NCBI RefSeq assembly: GCF_012563325.1
Contig: NZ_CP046232.1
Span: 448,215-512,214, forward strand
Origin: Enterobacteriaceae endosymbiont of Plateumaris braccata
Lineage (GTDB): Bacteria; Pseudomonadota; Gammaproteobacteria; Enterobacterales; Enterobacteriaceae
Length of the DNA stretch: 64,000 bases
Direction: 5' to 3'
Shown: one piece after another, positions 40,117 to 54,537 of the stretch
How the letters are laid out: every line of letters begins with the position of its first letter
Position numbering within the stretch: the first letter of the stretch is position 1
Position numbers and translations under genes: made by a program
The notes under the pieces: model-generated
Told to the model about the DNA's origin: nothing
The model's database searches: none
Seen by the model: only the letters and a program-made list of their open reading frames with translations

Positions 40117-41712
40117 TTATTTATATTTAGAATAAATAAGTTTTTGTTGTATTATTGTTAATATATTACTTATTATATAATATAAAACTAGACCAGAAGG
40201 AAACCATAAAAAAAACAAACTAAAAAAAATTGGTATTATATTCATAATTTTTTTTTGTATAGGGTCATCATATGTATTTTTTGATGTTTTTTGAATAAAA
40301 TACATAGTAATACTCATTATTACAGGTAATACATAATAAGGATCTTGTGATGATAAATCTTTAATCCAAAAAATAAACGGAGCATGACGTAATTCTACAG
40401 AATTTATTAACATATAATATAATGCTAAAAATATTGGCATTTGTATTACAAAAGGTAAACATCCTCCTAAAGGATTTAATTTTTCTTTTTTGTATAATTT
40501 TATGATTTCTTGACTTAATAGATGTTTATCATTTGAATATTTTGCTTTAATTTTTTTTATTTTTGGTTGTAAAATACGCATTTTAGCAATAGTAATATAT
40601 TGTGTTCTAGACAAAGGATACATTACAATTCTTACTATTAAAGTAATAGCAATTATAGCTATACCCCAATTACCTATTAATTTATACAATAAATTAAGTA
40701 GTTTAAATAATGGTTTAGATAAAAACCATAACATACCATAATCAACAGTAAAATCTAAAAAAGGAGCAACTTTTGCCATTTGTGCTTGAATTTCAGGACC
40801 AATCCAAAGAGTCGATAATAAAATTTTTTTATGTTTAGGCAAAATAATAGTTGTAGATGATTTAAAATTTATGCCTATAGTATTATTATCAATTTTTTTT
40901 GTATATACTATATTATTTTTATTTTGAGGTAAAATTAAAGCAGTGGCAAAATATTGTTGTAACATAGCAATCCATCCCTGATTAGAGTTAAAATTAATAT
41001 TTTTATTTTCTAAAACATCATTAAATGTATGTTTTTTATACTTATATTTTTCAGTTGAATAAGCTATTCCTCTAAAGGCTTTAACAGATATATTATTTTT
41101 TTTATTTAAATATTTTTGTGGTATATTAACAGTTTGTTTAATTTGACCAAATATTCCTATTTCTATAGTTTTATTGCTTTTATTAAAAAATTGTTGTTCT
41201 ATATTTATAGAATAATTTTTTCTTTTAAAAATAAAAGTTTTGACATATAAAATATTATTTTTAAAATAAAATAAAGGAACTTTTAATACATTTTTATTTT
41301 TTTCTAATTGAAAAAATTTTTGATTCGACCAAAAAAAAGGATTTTCAAAACTATTTTCAAAATTATTTTTATTTTTTTGAAAAACACCGCTACTTACTTG
41401 ATAAGTATAACCTAAATTTTTACTTAAAAAAGTAAATAATTTTTTAGAATGTAATTGTTCTGAATAATTTATTAATTGTACTGTATCAATATTACCTCCA
41501 TTAGGATCAATAGATAATAGAAATGTATCAGTTTTAACTATAATTTTTCTATTGTTATATAAATTAATTTGTTTAAAATTAGTTTTTGTAGTGTTTTGAT
41601 GTTTTATATATTTATTATAACTTATATAATTATTTATTTTTTGCCAATTATACCAAATAAAAAAACTAATTAAAATAAAAGTAATAATAATTATATTTCG
41701 TTGCGAATCCAT
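40117..41712 (-). CDS. yidC: Membrane protein insertase YidC
   Basis: Inserts and folds inner-membrane proteins, alone or with Sec. In 531 residues (548 in E. coli): N-terminal signal-anchor (about 6-22), a periplasmic P1 domain to about 320, then the conserved insertase core with GNWGIAIIAITLIVRIVMYPL (hydrophilic-groove Arg), NPLGGCLPFVIQMPIF and the final helices FPSGLVLYYIISN. A 152-base spacer to rnpA replaces yidD, which is lost. It reads with mnmE, 22 bases downstream. Confidence 0.96.
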   Translation of the reverse strand: MDSQRNIIIITFILISFFIWYNWQKINNYISYNKYIKHQNTTKTNFKQINLYNNRKIIVKTDTFLLSIDPNGGNIDTVQLINYSEQLHSKKLFTFLSKNLGYTYQVSSGVFQKNKNNFENSFENPFFWSNQKFFQLEKNKNVLKVPLFYFKNNILYVKTFIFKRKNYSINIEQQFFNKSNKTIEIGIFGQIKQTVNIPQKYLNKKNNISVKAFRGIAYSTEKYKYKKHTFNDVLENKNINFNSNQGWIAMLQQYFATALILPQNKNNIVYTKKIDNNTIGINFKSSTTIILPKHKKILLSTLWIGPEIQAQMAKVAPFLDFTVDYGMLWFLSKPLFKLLNLLYKLIGNWGIAIIAITLIVRIVMYPLSRTQYITIAKMRILQPKIKKIKAKYSNDKHLLSQEIIKLYKKEKLNPLGGCLPFVIQMPIFLALYYMLINSVELRHAPFIFWIKDLSSQDPYYVLPVIMSITMYFIQKTSKNTYDDPIQKKIMNIIPIFFSLFFLWFPSGLVLYYIISNILTIIQQKLIYSKYK

Positions 41713-41864
41713 TATTTATTTTTCTCTATTATTTTTTCAATATAGTAATTATTAAATTTCTATATAAATTTATCTTCATAATAATTTATTTTTTATTAAA
41801 AATTTTACATATTTACAACTATAAATTTATTTTTTAATATTAATAATATTAACTAAATCACATA

Positions 41865-42203
41865 TTAATATATATTCCATAATTTTTTTAAATATTTTTT
41901 AAAATTAATATAATTAATACTAATTAATTTTTTATTTGTTAATATAACAATAAAATCTCTAATAGGTAATTTATATTGATTTAAACGAAAATATTCACGA
42001 ATGATTCTTTTTATTTTATTTCTAATATGTGATTTATTAATAATTTTTTTAGGTATTATTATACCTAATCTTGAATATTGAAATATATTTTTTTTGCTTA
42101 AAATAGTGTAATATTCATTACTTTTTTTATATGGTTTGTTAAAAATAAAATTAAAATTACATGATAATAAACGTTTTTTTTTAGAAAAATCTAAATTATT
42201 CAT
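41865..42203 (-). CDS. rnpA: Ribonuclease P protein component
   Basis: Protein cofactor of RNase P, which trims tRNA 5' ends. The 112 residues (119 in E. coli) keep the F-x-x-F helix SCNFNFIF and the RNR motif in SHIRNKIKRIIREYFR. It is 14 bases after rpmH, the standard bacterial pair. The C-terminus is a little shorter than usual. Confidence 0.94.
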   Translation of the reverse strand: MNNLDFSKKKRLLSCNFNFIFNKPYKKSNEYYTILSKKNIFQYSRLGIIIPKKIINKSHIRNKIKRIIREYFRLNQYKLPIRDFIVILTNKKLISINYINFKKYLKKLWNIY

Positions 42204-42217
42204 TTAAATTTTGCAAT

Positions 42218-42364
42218 TTATTTTTTATCAGATATGCTTAAACGCATTCGACCTTTAGCACGACGTCTATTTAAAATTTGTCTTCCATTTTTTGTTGACA
42301 TTCTAACTCTGAATCCATGAATTCGTTTTTTTTTTATTATAGACGGTTGAAAAGTACGTTTCAT
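42218..42364 (-). CDS. rpmH: 50S ribosomal protein L34
   Basis: Very small ribosomal protein, 48 residues, starting [14 protein letters not shown] and continuing [13 protein letters not shown] and [11 protein letters not shown]; it is a near-perfect match to the L34 family (46 in E. coli) and ends in TAA at 42218-42220. It is the first gene of the leftward rpmH-rnpA-yidC-mnmE group. In most bacteria dnaA would be the divergent neighbour; here it is dnaN. Confidence 0.97.
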   Translation of the reverse strand: MKRTFQPSIIKKKRIHGFRVRMSTKNGRQILNRRRAKGRMRLSISDKK

Positions 42365-42587
42365 TGTATATTACCTAATTACAGTTATATTGTTTATTAT
42401 TACATAAATAAAAATATATTTATACAATTTTAATAAAATTAATTATTTTAATTAATAATGAATATTATTGATTAATATAATTAAATTAATGTATAATAGT
42501 TTCACGTTATTTAAGAATAAATCATTTTAATAGTTTTAAACTATATAATAATATTTAAAATTTTAAATATTATTTATTTATATAAAT
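42365..42587. other. rpmH-dnaN spacer where dnaA is missing
   Basis: 223 bases of A/T-rich sequence separating divergent rpmH and dnaN. In E. coli dnaA lies here. I see no part of dnaA and no DnaA box (TTATCCACA or close variants). It includes a plausible dnaN promoter (42468-42497). It may once have been the replication origin region, but nothing in it now proves that. Confidence 0.6.
42468..42497 (+). promoter_or_regulatory. Putative dnaN promoter
   Basis: TTGATT (42468-42473), an 18-base spacer, then a perfect TATAAT (42492-42497), about 90 bases before the dnaN start and on the same strand. A good sigma70-type match, but such motifs arise easily at this base composition. Confidence 0.45.
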
Positions 42588-43706
42588 ATGAAATATGTTA
42601 TTATTAACAGAGAACAATTAATTATTCCATTAAAAAAAATAGTAAGTATTATTCATAATAGACCAATAATACCTATTATAAATAATATTTTAATAGAAGT
42701 TAAATATAATAATATTTGCTTTAAAAGTACTAATTTAGAGATAGAAATAATCACTTTTTTAAAAAATTTACAAAATAAATATGATTTTTCTATTACTATA
42801 GCCGGTAAAAAATTTTATGATATATGTAAAAGTTTCCCTATAAATTCTAATATAAATATATCAATTAATGATAATAATCAAGTAATAATTTCATCAGAAA
42901 AATGTAAATTTATTATGTCTACTTTACCTTCTATAAATTTCCCAGTAATTGCATACTGGGAAAGTCAATTAGAATTTTTTTTAACAAATAAAATATTAAA
43001 AGTATTAATAGATGCCACTTATTTTTCAATAGCAAATCAAGATATAAGACAATATTTAAATGGAGCTTTATTTCAAATTAAAAATAATATATTAAATATG
43101 GTTTCTACTGACGGTCATAGATTATCAATTTGTAGTATTGTAATAAATGAAGCAATAATAAATTATTCAGTTATAATTCCTAAAAAAAGTATAATAGAAT
43201 TATTACGTTTATTAAATAATAATAATGATATAGTAAAAATTAAAATAAATAATAATAATATTAGTTTTAATTTAAAAAATTTAAAATTTACATCTAAACT
43301 TATTGAAAATTCTTTTCCAGAATATACAAAAATTATACCTCAAAATTTTTATAAAATTATTAAAATAAATAGAATACTTTTTAAAAATTCCTTAATTCGT
43401 ATTTCTATTTTAGTTAATAAAAAAACAAAAGGTGTAACATTATTATTCAATAAAAAATATTTAAAAATATTAGGAAGTAATATTGATAATGAACAAGCAG
43501 AAGATTTATTAAGTATAGAAGAAGAATTTAATGATATAAAATCTAATATAGAAATATCTTTAAATATTGAATATTTAATAGATGTATTAAATACGTTAAA
43601 AAACAAATATATAAAAATTTCATTAATAGATTCTATCTCTAGTATAAAAATAGAAGATATTATTGAAAATAATAAAGTTTATTTGATCATGCCAATGAGA
43701 ATTTAA
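42588..43706 (+). CDS. dnaN: DNA polymerase III subunit beta (sliding clamp)
   Basis: Ring-shaped clamp that tethers DNA polymerase III to DNA. The 372 residues (366 in E. coli) start MKYVIINREQLIIPLKKI and keep the clamp landmarks RQYLNGALFQI and VSTDGHRLSI in domain 2 and YLIMPMRI at the C-terminus, which corresponds to the YVVMPMRL end of the E. coli protein. It is diverged for a clamp. It is followed 76 bases later by gyrB; recF, normally between them, is lost. Confidence 0.96.
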   Translation: MKYVIINREQLIIPLKKIVSIIHNRPIIPIINNILIEVKYNNICFKSTNLEIEIITFLKNLQNKYDFSITIAGKKFYDICKSFPINSNINISINDNNQVIISSEKCKFIMSTLPSINFPVIAYWESQLEFFLTNKILKVLIDATYFSIANQDIRQYLNGALFQIKNNILNMVSTDGHRLSICSIVINEAIINYSVIIPKKSIIELLRLLNNNNDIVKIKINNNNISFNLKNLKFTSKLIENSFPEYTKIIPQNFYKIIKINRILFKNSLIRISILVNKKTKGVTLLFNKKYLKILGSNIDNEQAEDLLSIEEEFNDIKSNIEISLNIEYLIDVLNTLKNKYIKISLIDSISSIKIEDIIENNKVYLIMPMRI

Positions 43707-43773
43707 AACTTGCTTAATGATTTTTATTATTAATTCTATAATTAATATAATAAAATTATTCAAAACATAATGA

Positions 43774-46191
<2,418 letters not shown>

Positions 46192-46318
46192 AATATAATT
46201 ATATAATTTAAAATTATTTATTTATATACTAATACCATATAGTAGTTTTTATATAAAAATTTTGTAATTATTATTTATTTAGATAATATTTTTTATCTTA
46301 ATAAAGAAATATCTTTCG

Positions 46319-46579
46319 TTAATAATAATTCATAGATTTAATTTTAATAGAATTAGATTCTTGATCTTCAAAGTTTTCATGATCATTTAAAATTTTTTTG
46401 TTTATTAATCCTTGTTCAATTTCTCTTAATGCTAAAACTGTTGTTTTATCATTTTTTTTAGATAATAAAGGACTTTTACCTCTTATTTGTATTTGTCTTG
46501 CTCTTTTTGCAGCTATAAGAATTAAATCAAAACGATTCCCAATTTTTTTTATTGCATCTTCTACAGTTAATCTGGCCAT
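46319..46579 (-). CDS. rpoZ: RNA polymerase subunit omega
   Basis: Small subunit that helps assemble RNA polymerase through beta-prime. The 86 residues (91 in E. coli) start [20 protein letters not shown] and keep [22 protein letters not shown] lies ahead of the ATG. It follows gmk by 44 bases. spoT, the next gene in E. coli, is missing, so (p)ppGpp metabolism is not encoded at this locus. Confidence 0.96.
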   Translation of the reverse strand: MARLTVEDAIKKIGNRFDLILIAAKRARQIQIRGKSPLLSKKNDKTTVLALREIEQGLINKKILNDHENFEDQESNSIKIKSMNYY

Positions 46580-46623
46580 ATTAAACCTATATATGAAATC
46601 TATAATAAAAAAATAAATTTAAA

Positions 46624-47250
46624 CTACTCATTTAATAATTTATTAATAAAATTATTATATATATTAAATTGTGTTTTTATTTTTAAATGTTCTGCATAAA
46701 TAATATTTTGTAAATCAAATTTTGCATCATTAATATTATTATTAATAATTAGATAATCATATTCATAAAAATGATATATTTCTTTTTTTGATTGTAATAT
46801 ACGTTTATTAATTATGTCTATATGATCTTTACCTCTAAGATTTAATCTTTTGTATAATTCTTCTATTGATGGAGGTAATATAAATATACTACAAACTTGA
46901 GGAATTTTTTTCCTAACTTGTTTTGCACCTTGCCAATCAATATTTAAAAAAATATCTGTATTATTTTGTAGCATATTATTAATATTTTTTTTAGAAGTGC
47001 CGTAATAATTTCCAAAAACTTTTGCATATTCTAAAAATTCGTTATTTTTTATCATTGTTTGAAATTTTTTTTTTGATATAAAAAAATAATCTTCATTATC
47101 TACTTCACCTGTACGTTTGATTCTAGTTGTATAAGAAATTGATAATTTTATATTAAATTTAAATTTATTATTTTTTAATAATAATTTTAAAAGTAAAGAT
47201 TTTCCAGTTCCACTAGGAGCAGAAATAATAAATAAATGTCCTGTAGTCAT
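46624..47250 (-). CDS. gmk: Guanylate kinase
   Basis: Phosphorylates GMP to GDP. The 208 residues (207 in E. coli) begin with ISAPSGTGKSLLLKLL (P-loop) and contain SYTTRIKRTGEVDNEDYFFI (GMP binding) and LNIDWQGAKQVRKKIP. It lies upstream of rpoZ in the standard pair. No anomalies. Confidence 0.97.
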   Translation of the reverse strand: MTTGHLFIISAPSGTGKSLLLKLLLKNNKFKFNIKLSISYTTRIKRTGEVDNEDYFFISKKKFQTMIKNNEFLEYAKVFGNYYGTSKKNINNMLQNNTDIFLNIDWQGAKQVRKKIPQVCSIFILPPSIEELYKRLNLRGKDHIDIINKRILQSKKEIYHFYEYDYLIINNNINDAKFDLQNIIYAEHLKIKTQFNIYNNFINKLLNE

Positions 47251-47334
47251 AATTTTATAAAATAAATATCAGTATATAATAATTATAATTATCCATAAAA
47301 TATTATATTATAAATAATATTAATTATATAATAT

Positions 47335-48677
47335 TTAAATTCCTGAAATTATCATTTCAGATATAAGAATTGATCCGCATTGAATAGAATTTCTTTTTTC
47401 AATATCATTACTAATATCTAAAATAGATAACCATATTTTTTTTAAATTTGAAGATATTATTATTTCATTAACTGGAAATTTAATTTTTCCATTCTCAACC
47501 CAAAAACCAGATGCACCACGAGAATAATCTCCTGTAATATTATTAATTCCATCAGACATTAATTCTGTTATAATTAAACTATTATTCATTTTTTTTATTA
47601 AAGTATTATAATCTATATTATTTTTATTATTAATATACCAATTATATATTCCTCCTGAATGTCCATTATTTTCCATATTTAATTGTTTTGAAGTATAATT
47701 ATTTAATAACCATGTTTGTAATATTCCATTTTTTACTATTGTTATTTTTTTTATATGCACTCCTTCATTATCAAATGGTTTAGATCCTAAACCTTGTAAA
47801 ACATGAGGATTTTCTATAATACTTAACTATTCTGGAAAAATCATTTTATTTAATGAATTAAATAAAAATGTTAATTTTTGATAAACATAGTATCCATTAA
47901 TTAACTCTGCTAAATGTTTAAATAAAGAAAAGATATTTCATTATAAAAAATTATTGGAGATTTTTGAGTTTTTATTTTACGTGCCCCTAATTTGTTTAAT
48001 GATTTTTGTGCACTATCTTCACCTAATATTTTAGAAGAATATAAATTAGAAGGAGATCTGGATATAGAATATGAACAACTATATTCCATTTTGTTATTTT
48101 CTTGAGCTATAACAGAAAGATATAATGAATAATATGTTGAAATATAACTTTGTAATACTCCTAGACTATTTGCAAATATATGAATCATTGCAAAACTATT
48201 AAAATCTCCTCCATTACTATTTATAATACGTTTATCTGTATTTAATGCAATTTCTTCACTTTCTTTAAGAAGAAGAATATATTTCATTTTATTTATATTA
48301 GGTATATGAAAAAGATCTAAATTAATATTATTAAAAATAAATAATTTATATTTAAGTAATCCTAAATATTTATCATAAACTGTATAATTACTTAAATTAA
48401 TTGCATTATATATGGTATTTTTTATATTATTTATAGATAAATTATTTGTTTCAGAATATCCTTTTTTATGATTTTTATAAATATTAATAGAAAATAATTC
48501 ATTATTATAAAATTCTGATATCTCTGTTATTCCATAACGAATATGGATATTAAATCCAATTATTTTTTTAATTGTTATTTCAAAATTTTTAGTTTCTTTT
48601 TTAGCTAATACTACAGAATTTAATATTTTAGATTCCAATTTAGAACGTTGTTCTATAATTTGTGAAAAAATTTTCAT
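47335..48677 (-). pseudogene. pmbA: Metalloprotease-like PmbA/TldE, recently inactivated
   Basis: PmbA pairs with the metalloprotease TldD; the complex degrades unfolded peptides and matures microcin B17. The sequence aligns with all of E. coli PmbA (450 residues) but is broken twice. From 48677 the frame runs to FYNEISF and then shifts: one base is missing near 47921-47932, after which the homologous LFKHLAELINGYYVYQK continues in another frame. Further on, a TAG at 47827-47829 replaces the codon for a Trp (E. coli PDWLTI, here PE-stop-LSI). The C-terminal 140 residues after that are intact ([34 protein letters not shown]). Decay looks recent. Confidence 0.93.
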
Positions 48678-48793
48678 TTTTTTTATTTTTTATTTTATTT
48701 TATATCAATTAATTGTATATTACTCTTTGACATAATTAATATATATTTGATATCATTTTATATATTTATTATATAGAATTTAAATAATATATT

Positions 48794-49327
48794 ATGAATT
48801 TAAATAAAGTATCAGCTGGAAATCAAATACCAAATGATATTAATGTAATTATTGAAATATCTTCTAATTCAGCACCAATAAAATATGAAGTAAATAAACA
48901 GTTAGGAGTATTATTTGTTGATCGTTTTATTTCTACAACAATGTTTTATCCTTGTAATTATGGTTATATAAATAATACATTATCTTTGGATGGTGATCCT
49001 TTAGATGTATTAGTATATACTCAATATCCTATCTTGCCAGGTTCTGTTATTCGATGTCGTCCTATTGGACTATTAAATATGACAGATGAATCTGGAAAAG
49101 ATATTAAAATAATAGCTGTTCCACATAAGAAGATTTCTCAAGATTATAATAATATTAATAATATTGATGATTTATCTGTTTTATTAAAAAATAAAATAGT
49201 TCATTTTTTTAAACATTATAAAGATTTAGAGCATGGTAAATGGGTTAAAATTAATAAATGGGAAAATGTAGATATTGCTAAGAAAGAGATTTTATTATCT
49301 ATTAGTAGAATGAATAAAGAATATTAA
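48794..49327 (+). CDS. ppa: Inorganic pyrophosphatase
   Basis: Hydrolyses pyrophosphate, pulling biosynthetic reactions forward. The 177 residues (176 in E. coli) contain [18 protein letters not shown], the metal site [10 protein letters not shown] (signature D-x-D-P-x-D-V) and [17 protein letters not shown]. It is divergent from the broken pmbA. No anomalies. Confidence 0.98.
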   Translation: MNLNKVSAGNQIPNDINVIIEISSNSAPIKYEVNKQLGVLFVDRFISTTMFYPCNYGYINNTLSLDGDPLDVLVYTQYPILPGSVIRCRPIGLLNMTDESGKDIKIIAVPHKKISQDYNNINNIDDLSVLLKNKIVHFFKHYKDLEHGKWVKINKWENVDIAKKEILLSISRMNKEY

Positions 49328-51372
<2,045 letters not shown>

Positions 51373-51396
51373 ATTAAATTTAAATAGGATAAAATA

Positions 51397-52683
51397 ATGT
51401 TTAAAATAAAAAAAATTATTGGTAGAGAAATAATAGACTCTAGAGGAAATCCAACAGTTGAAGCAGAAGTACAATTAAATAATGGATCTATTGGTAGAGC
51501 TTCTGTACCATCTGGAGCTTCAACTGGTTCCAAAGAAGCTATAGAGTTACGTGATAATGACAAAAATCGTTTTTTAGGAAAAGGAGTACTCAAAGCTATT
51601 AATTCAATTAACAAAAATATAAATCAAATTTTGATAAATCAAGATTCATTAGATCAGTCTAATATTGATAATCTTATGATTAGTTTAGATGGTACTGAAA
51701 AAAAATATATTCTTGGAGCAAATGCTATTTTAGCTGTATCATTAGCAAATGCTAGAGCTGCTGCTCTATTTAAAAATATTCCATTATATCAACATATTGC
51801 TGATATTAATGGAACATCTAATGAGTTTACAATGCCATTACCAATGATCAATATTATTAATGGAGGAAAACATGCAGATAATAATCTTGATATTCAAGAA
51901 TTTATGATACAACCTATTTGTGCAAAAAATATAAAAGAAGCAGTTAAAATTGGATCAGAAATTTTTCATCATTTATATAAAGTATTAAAATCTTATAAAT
52001 TAATTACTTCTGTAGGAGATGAAGGAGGTTTTGCACCTAATCTAAATAAAAATAGTGATGCATTTGAGATTATTTCAGAGGCTATAAAAAATGCTGGATT
52101 TACTTTAGGTAAAGATATTACTTTTGCTATTGATTGTGCAGCTTCTGAACTATTTTATAAAAATAAATATCATTTAAAAGGTGAAGGATTAAGTTTAAAT
52201 TATAAAGAATTAACTTATTTTTTTTGTAATTTAATAAAAAAATATCCTATAGTTTCTATAGAAGATGGATTAGATGAATCTGATTGGGAAGGATTTGCTT
52301 ACCAAACAAAAATATTAGGAAATCATATTCAATTAGTTGGTGATGATTTATTTGTTACTAATACAAAACTTTTAAAAAAAGGTATAAATCTTGGAATAGC
52401 TAATGCTATTTTAATAAAACTTAATCAAATTGGTTCTTTAACTGAAACATTATCTACTATTAAAATGGCAAAAAAAAATGGATATAAAGTGATTATATCT
52501 CATCGTTCTGGAGAAACTGAAGATACTTTTATTGCAGATTTATCTGTAGGTATAAATGCTGGACAAATTAAAACAGGATCAATGAGTCGTTCAGAACGAA
52601 CAGCTAAATACAATCAATTAATAAGAATAGAAGAACAATTAAACGGTTTAGCTCCTTTAAATATACATAATTTTATTAAATAA
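51397..52683 (+). CDS. eno: Enolase
   Basis: Converts 2-phosphoglycerate to PEP, which also feeds enzyme I of the PTS. The 428 residues (432 in E. coli) carry [66 protein letters not shown] and the signature [19 protein letters not shown] precedes the ATG, 24 bases after pyrG. Well conserved, in contrast to its operon partner pyrG. ftsB, which follows in E. coli, is absent. Confidence 0.98.
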   Translation: MFKIKKIIGREIIDSRGNPTVEAEVQLNNGSIGRASVPSGASTGSKEAIELRDNDKNRFLGKGVLKAINSINKNINQILINQDSLDQSNIDNLMISLDGTEKKYILGANAILAVSLANARAAALFKNIPLYQHIADINGTSNEFTMPLPMINIINGGKHADNNLDIQEFMIQPICAKNIKEAVKIGSEIFHHLYKVLKSYKLITSVGDEGGFAPNLNKNSDAFEIISEAIKNAGFTLGKDITFAIDCAASELFYKNKYHLKGEGLSLNYKELTYFFCNLIKKYPIVSIEDGLDESDWEGFAYQTKILGNHIQLVGDDLFVTNTKLLKKGINLGIANAILIKLNQIGSLTETLSTIKMAKKNGYKVIISHRSGETEDTFIADLSVGINAGQIKTGSMSRSERTAKYNQLIRIEEQLNGLAPLNIHNFIK

Positions 52684-52769
52684 AAAATTTAAAATTTAAA
52701 TTTTATAAATTATATTATATTTATAATACAAATATAGTATACAAAATATAATAATAAATAATTGTTGCT

Positions 52770-54485
52770 ATGAAAAAATTTCAAGAAAAAAAATTAATAA
52801 AATGGTTAAATAAACAGAGTTCTTTTGCAAGTAAATTATTAAAATTATCTTTTTTATTAAATATTTTAAATATAAGTATAATAATTTTTCAAAATTGGAT
52901 TTTAGCTATTCAAGTACAATATTTATTTTTTGAAGTTAAAATAAATAAATTATTTTATTATTATATAATGTTAGTTTTGTGTTTTATATGTAAAGCATTA
53001 TTAAATCTTATTATAAATAGAGTTAATTATAATTATAGTCAATTAATAAAAATTGCTATTAGAAATAAAATTCTAGATAAATTTGAACAAATTTATCTCA
53101 TTAATATAAAAAAAAAAACTTTAGGTAGTATATTATCATTAATAATAGACCAAACAGAAAATATACAAGATTTTTATAATAAATATATTCCTCAATTATT
53201 AGTATCTATTATATCTCCTATAATAATATTAATTACAATATTAACTATTAGTTGGCTTGCAAGTTTATTATTAATAATAATTAGTATATTTACTATATGT
53301 TTTATCATTTTAATTGGTAGTCAAACTGCTCAAAAAAATAAAAAAAATTTTAAAATATTATCTATTTTAAATGGTTTATTTTTAGATAGATTATTAGGTA
53401 TAGAAACAATACGTTTATTTGATATGAGTAAAATAGAAATTAATAAAATAGCAATTTTTATTGAGAAATTTAGAAAAAAAAGTATGGAAATATTAAAAAT
53501 TGCTTTTTTAACATCTGCAGTTTTAGAATTTTTTTCTTCTATTGCATTAGCTTCTATTGCTATTTATTTTAGTTTTTCATATTTAAATATATTCAAATTA
53601 GGTTTTTATGGAAAAAGTATTACTATATTTAATAGCTTTTTTATATTAATTTTAACTTCTGAATATTTTCAATATTTTATTAATTTAGGTTTGCTTTATC
53701 ATATAAAATCTAAATCTATAGGTGCAGCAGATTTAATCTTACAATTTTTAAAAAATAATCCTACAAAATCTTTTACGAAAACAAATAATTTACCTTTTAA
53801 TGAAAACAATATTTTTATTCAAGCTAGAAAATTAATAGTAAAAAGTATAGAAGGAAATATATTAATAGGTCCTATTTCATTTAAAATTTCTCAAGGTGAA
53901 CATATAGGAATAATAGGTTCTAGTGGTTGTGGAAAAACTACATTATTTAATGTTTTTTTAGGATTTTTACCATACAATGGATCATTAAAAATTAATAATA
54001 TTGAATTAAAAAATATAAATTTAAATGATTGGTATAAAAAAATATCTTGGGTAGGACAAAATGCTAGCCTTCCTGGAAAAACAATAAGAAAAAATTTATT
54101 TTTTGACAAAAATATTGATATAAATAAAATACAAAATATTATTAAAATTACAAAAATTAAGAATTTTTTAAAAAATTTTCCTGATGGACTAGATACAATT
54201 ATTGGAGAACAAAATATAAGATTATCAGTAGGACAAATACAAAGAATAATCATAGCAAGAGCTTTAATCAAAAATCATAATTTATTATTATTAGATGAGC
54301 CTACTGCAAATATTGATATGAATAGTGAAAGAGATATTATAAATTCTTTATATAATTATCAATATATGAAAACAATTTTAATAATAACACATAAATTATA
54401 TCAAGTTAAATTTTGTAATCAAGTTTGGGAAATGGATAATGGAAAAATTGTAAAAAAAATAATAAATAATAAAATTATTAAATAA
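52770..54485 (+). CDS. cydD: Glutathione/cysteine exporter CydDC, subunit CydD
   Basis: Half of a heterodimeric ABC exporter that sends reduced thiols to the periplasm and is needed to assemble cytochrome bd. The 571 residues (588 in E. coli) have an N-terminal six-helix domain (about 20-310) and an ATPase domain: GIIGSSGCGKTTLFN, signature LSVGQIQRIIIARAL (the LSVGQ variant is normal for CydD), LLLLDEPTANID and the switch His in IITHKLYQ. It is shorter at the C-terminus. It pairs with cydC 52 bases downstream. cydAB is not in the window. Confidence 0.94.
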   Translation: MKKFQEKKLIKWLNKQSSFASKLLKLSFLLNILNISIIIFQNWILAIQVQYLFFEVKINKLFYYYIMLVLCFICKALLNLIINRVNYNYSQLIKIAIRNKILDKFEQIYLINIKKKTLGSILSLIIDQTENIQDFYNKYIPQLLVSIISPIIILITILTISWLASLLLIIISIFTICFIILIGSQTAQKNKKNFKILSILNGLFLDRLLGIETIRLFDMSKIEINKIAIFIEKFRKKSMEILKIAFLTSAVLEFFSSIALASIAIYFSFSYLNIFKLGFYGKSITIFNSFFILILTSEYFQYFINLGLLYHIKSKSIGAADLILQFLKNNPTKSFTKTNNLPFNENNIFIQARKLIVKSIEGNILIGPISFKISQGEHIGIIGSSGCGKTTLFNVFLGFLPYNGSLKINNIELKNINLNDWYKKISWVGQNASLPGKTIRKNLFFDKNIDINKIQNIIKITKIKNFLKNFPDGLDTIIGEQNIRLSVGQIQRIIIARALIKNHNLLLLDEPTANIDMNSERDIINSLYNYQYMKTILIITHKLYQVKFCNQVWEMDNGKIVKKIINNKIIK

Positions 54486-54537
54486 ATTGATAAAAATAAT
54501 ATAGAGTTTTAAACATAAAAATTAGGAGTTAAAACAA

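Noticed and set aside
42365..42587. oriC with DnaA boxes
   Set aside because: No TTATCCACA-like motif; only A/T-rich sequence, which is not evidence in this genome.
53891..54271. 126-codon minus-strand open frame opposite cydD
   Set aside because: It mirrors the conserved ATPase domain of cydD on the other strand; no ribosome site and no family resemblance. The conserved sense protein explains the open frame.
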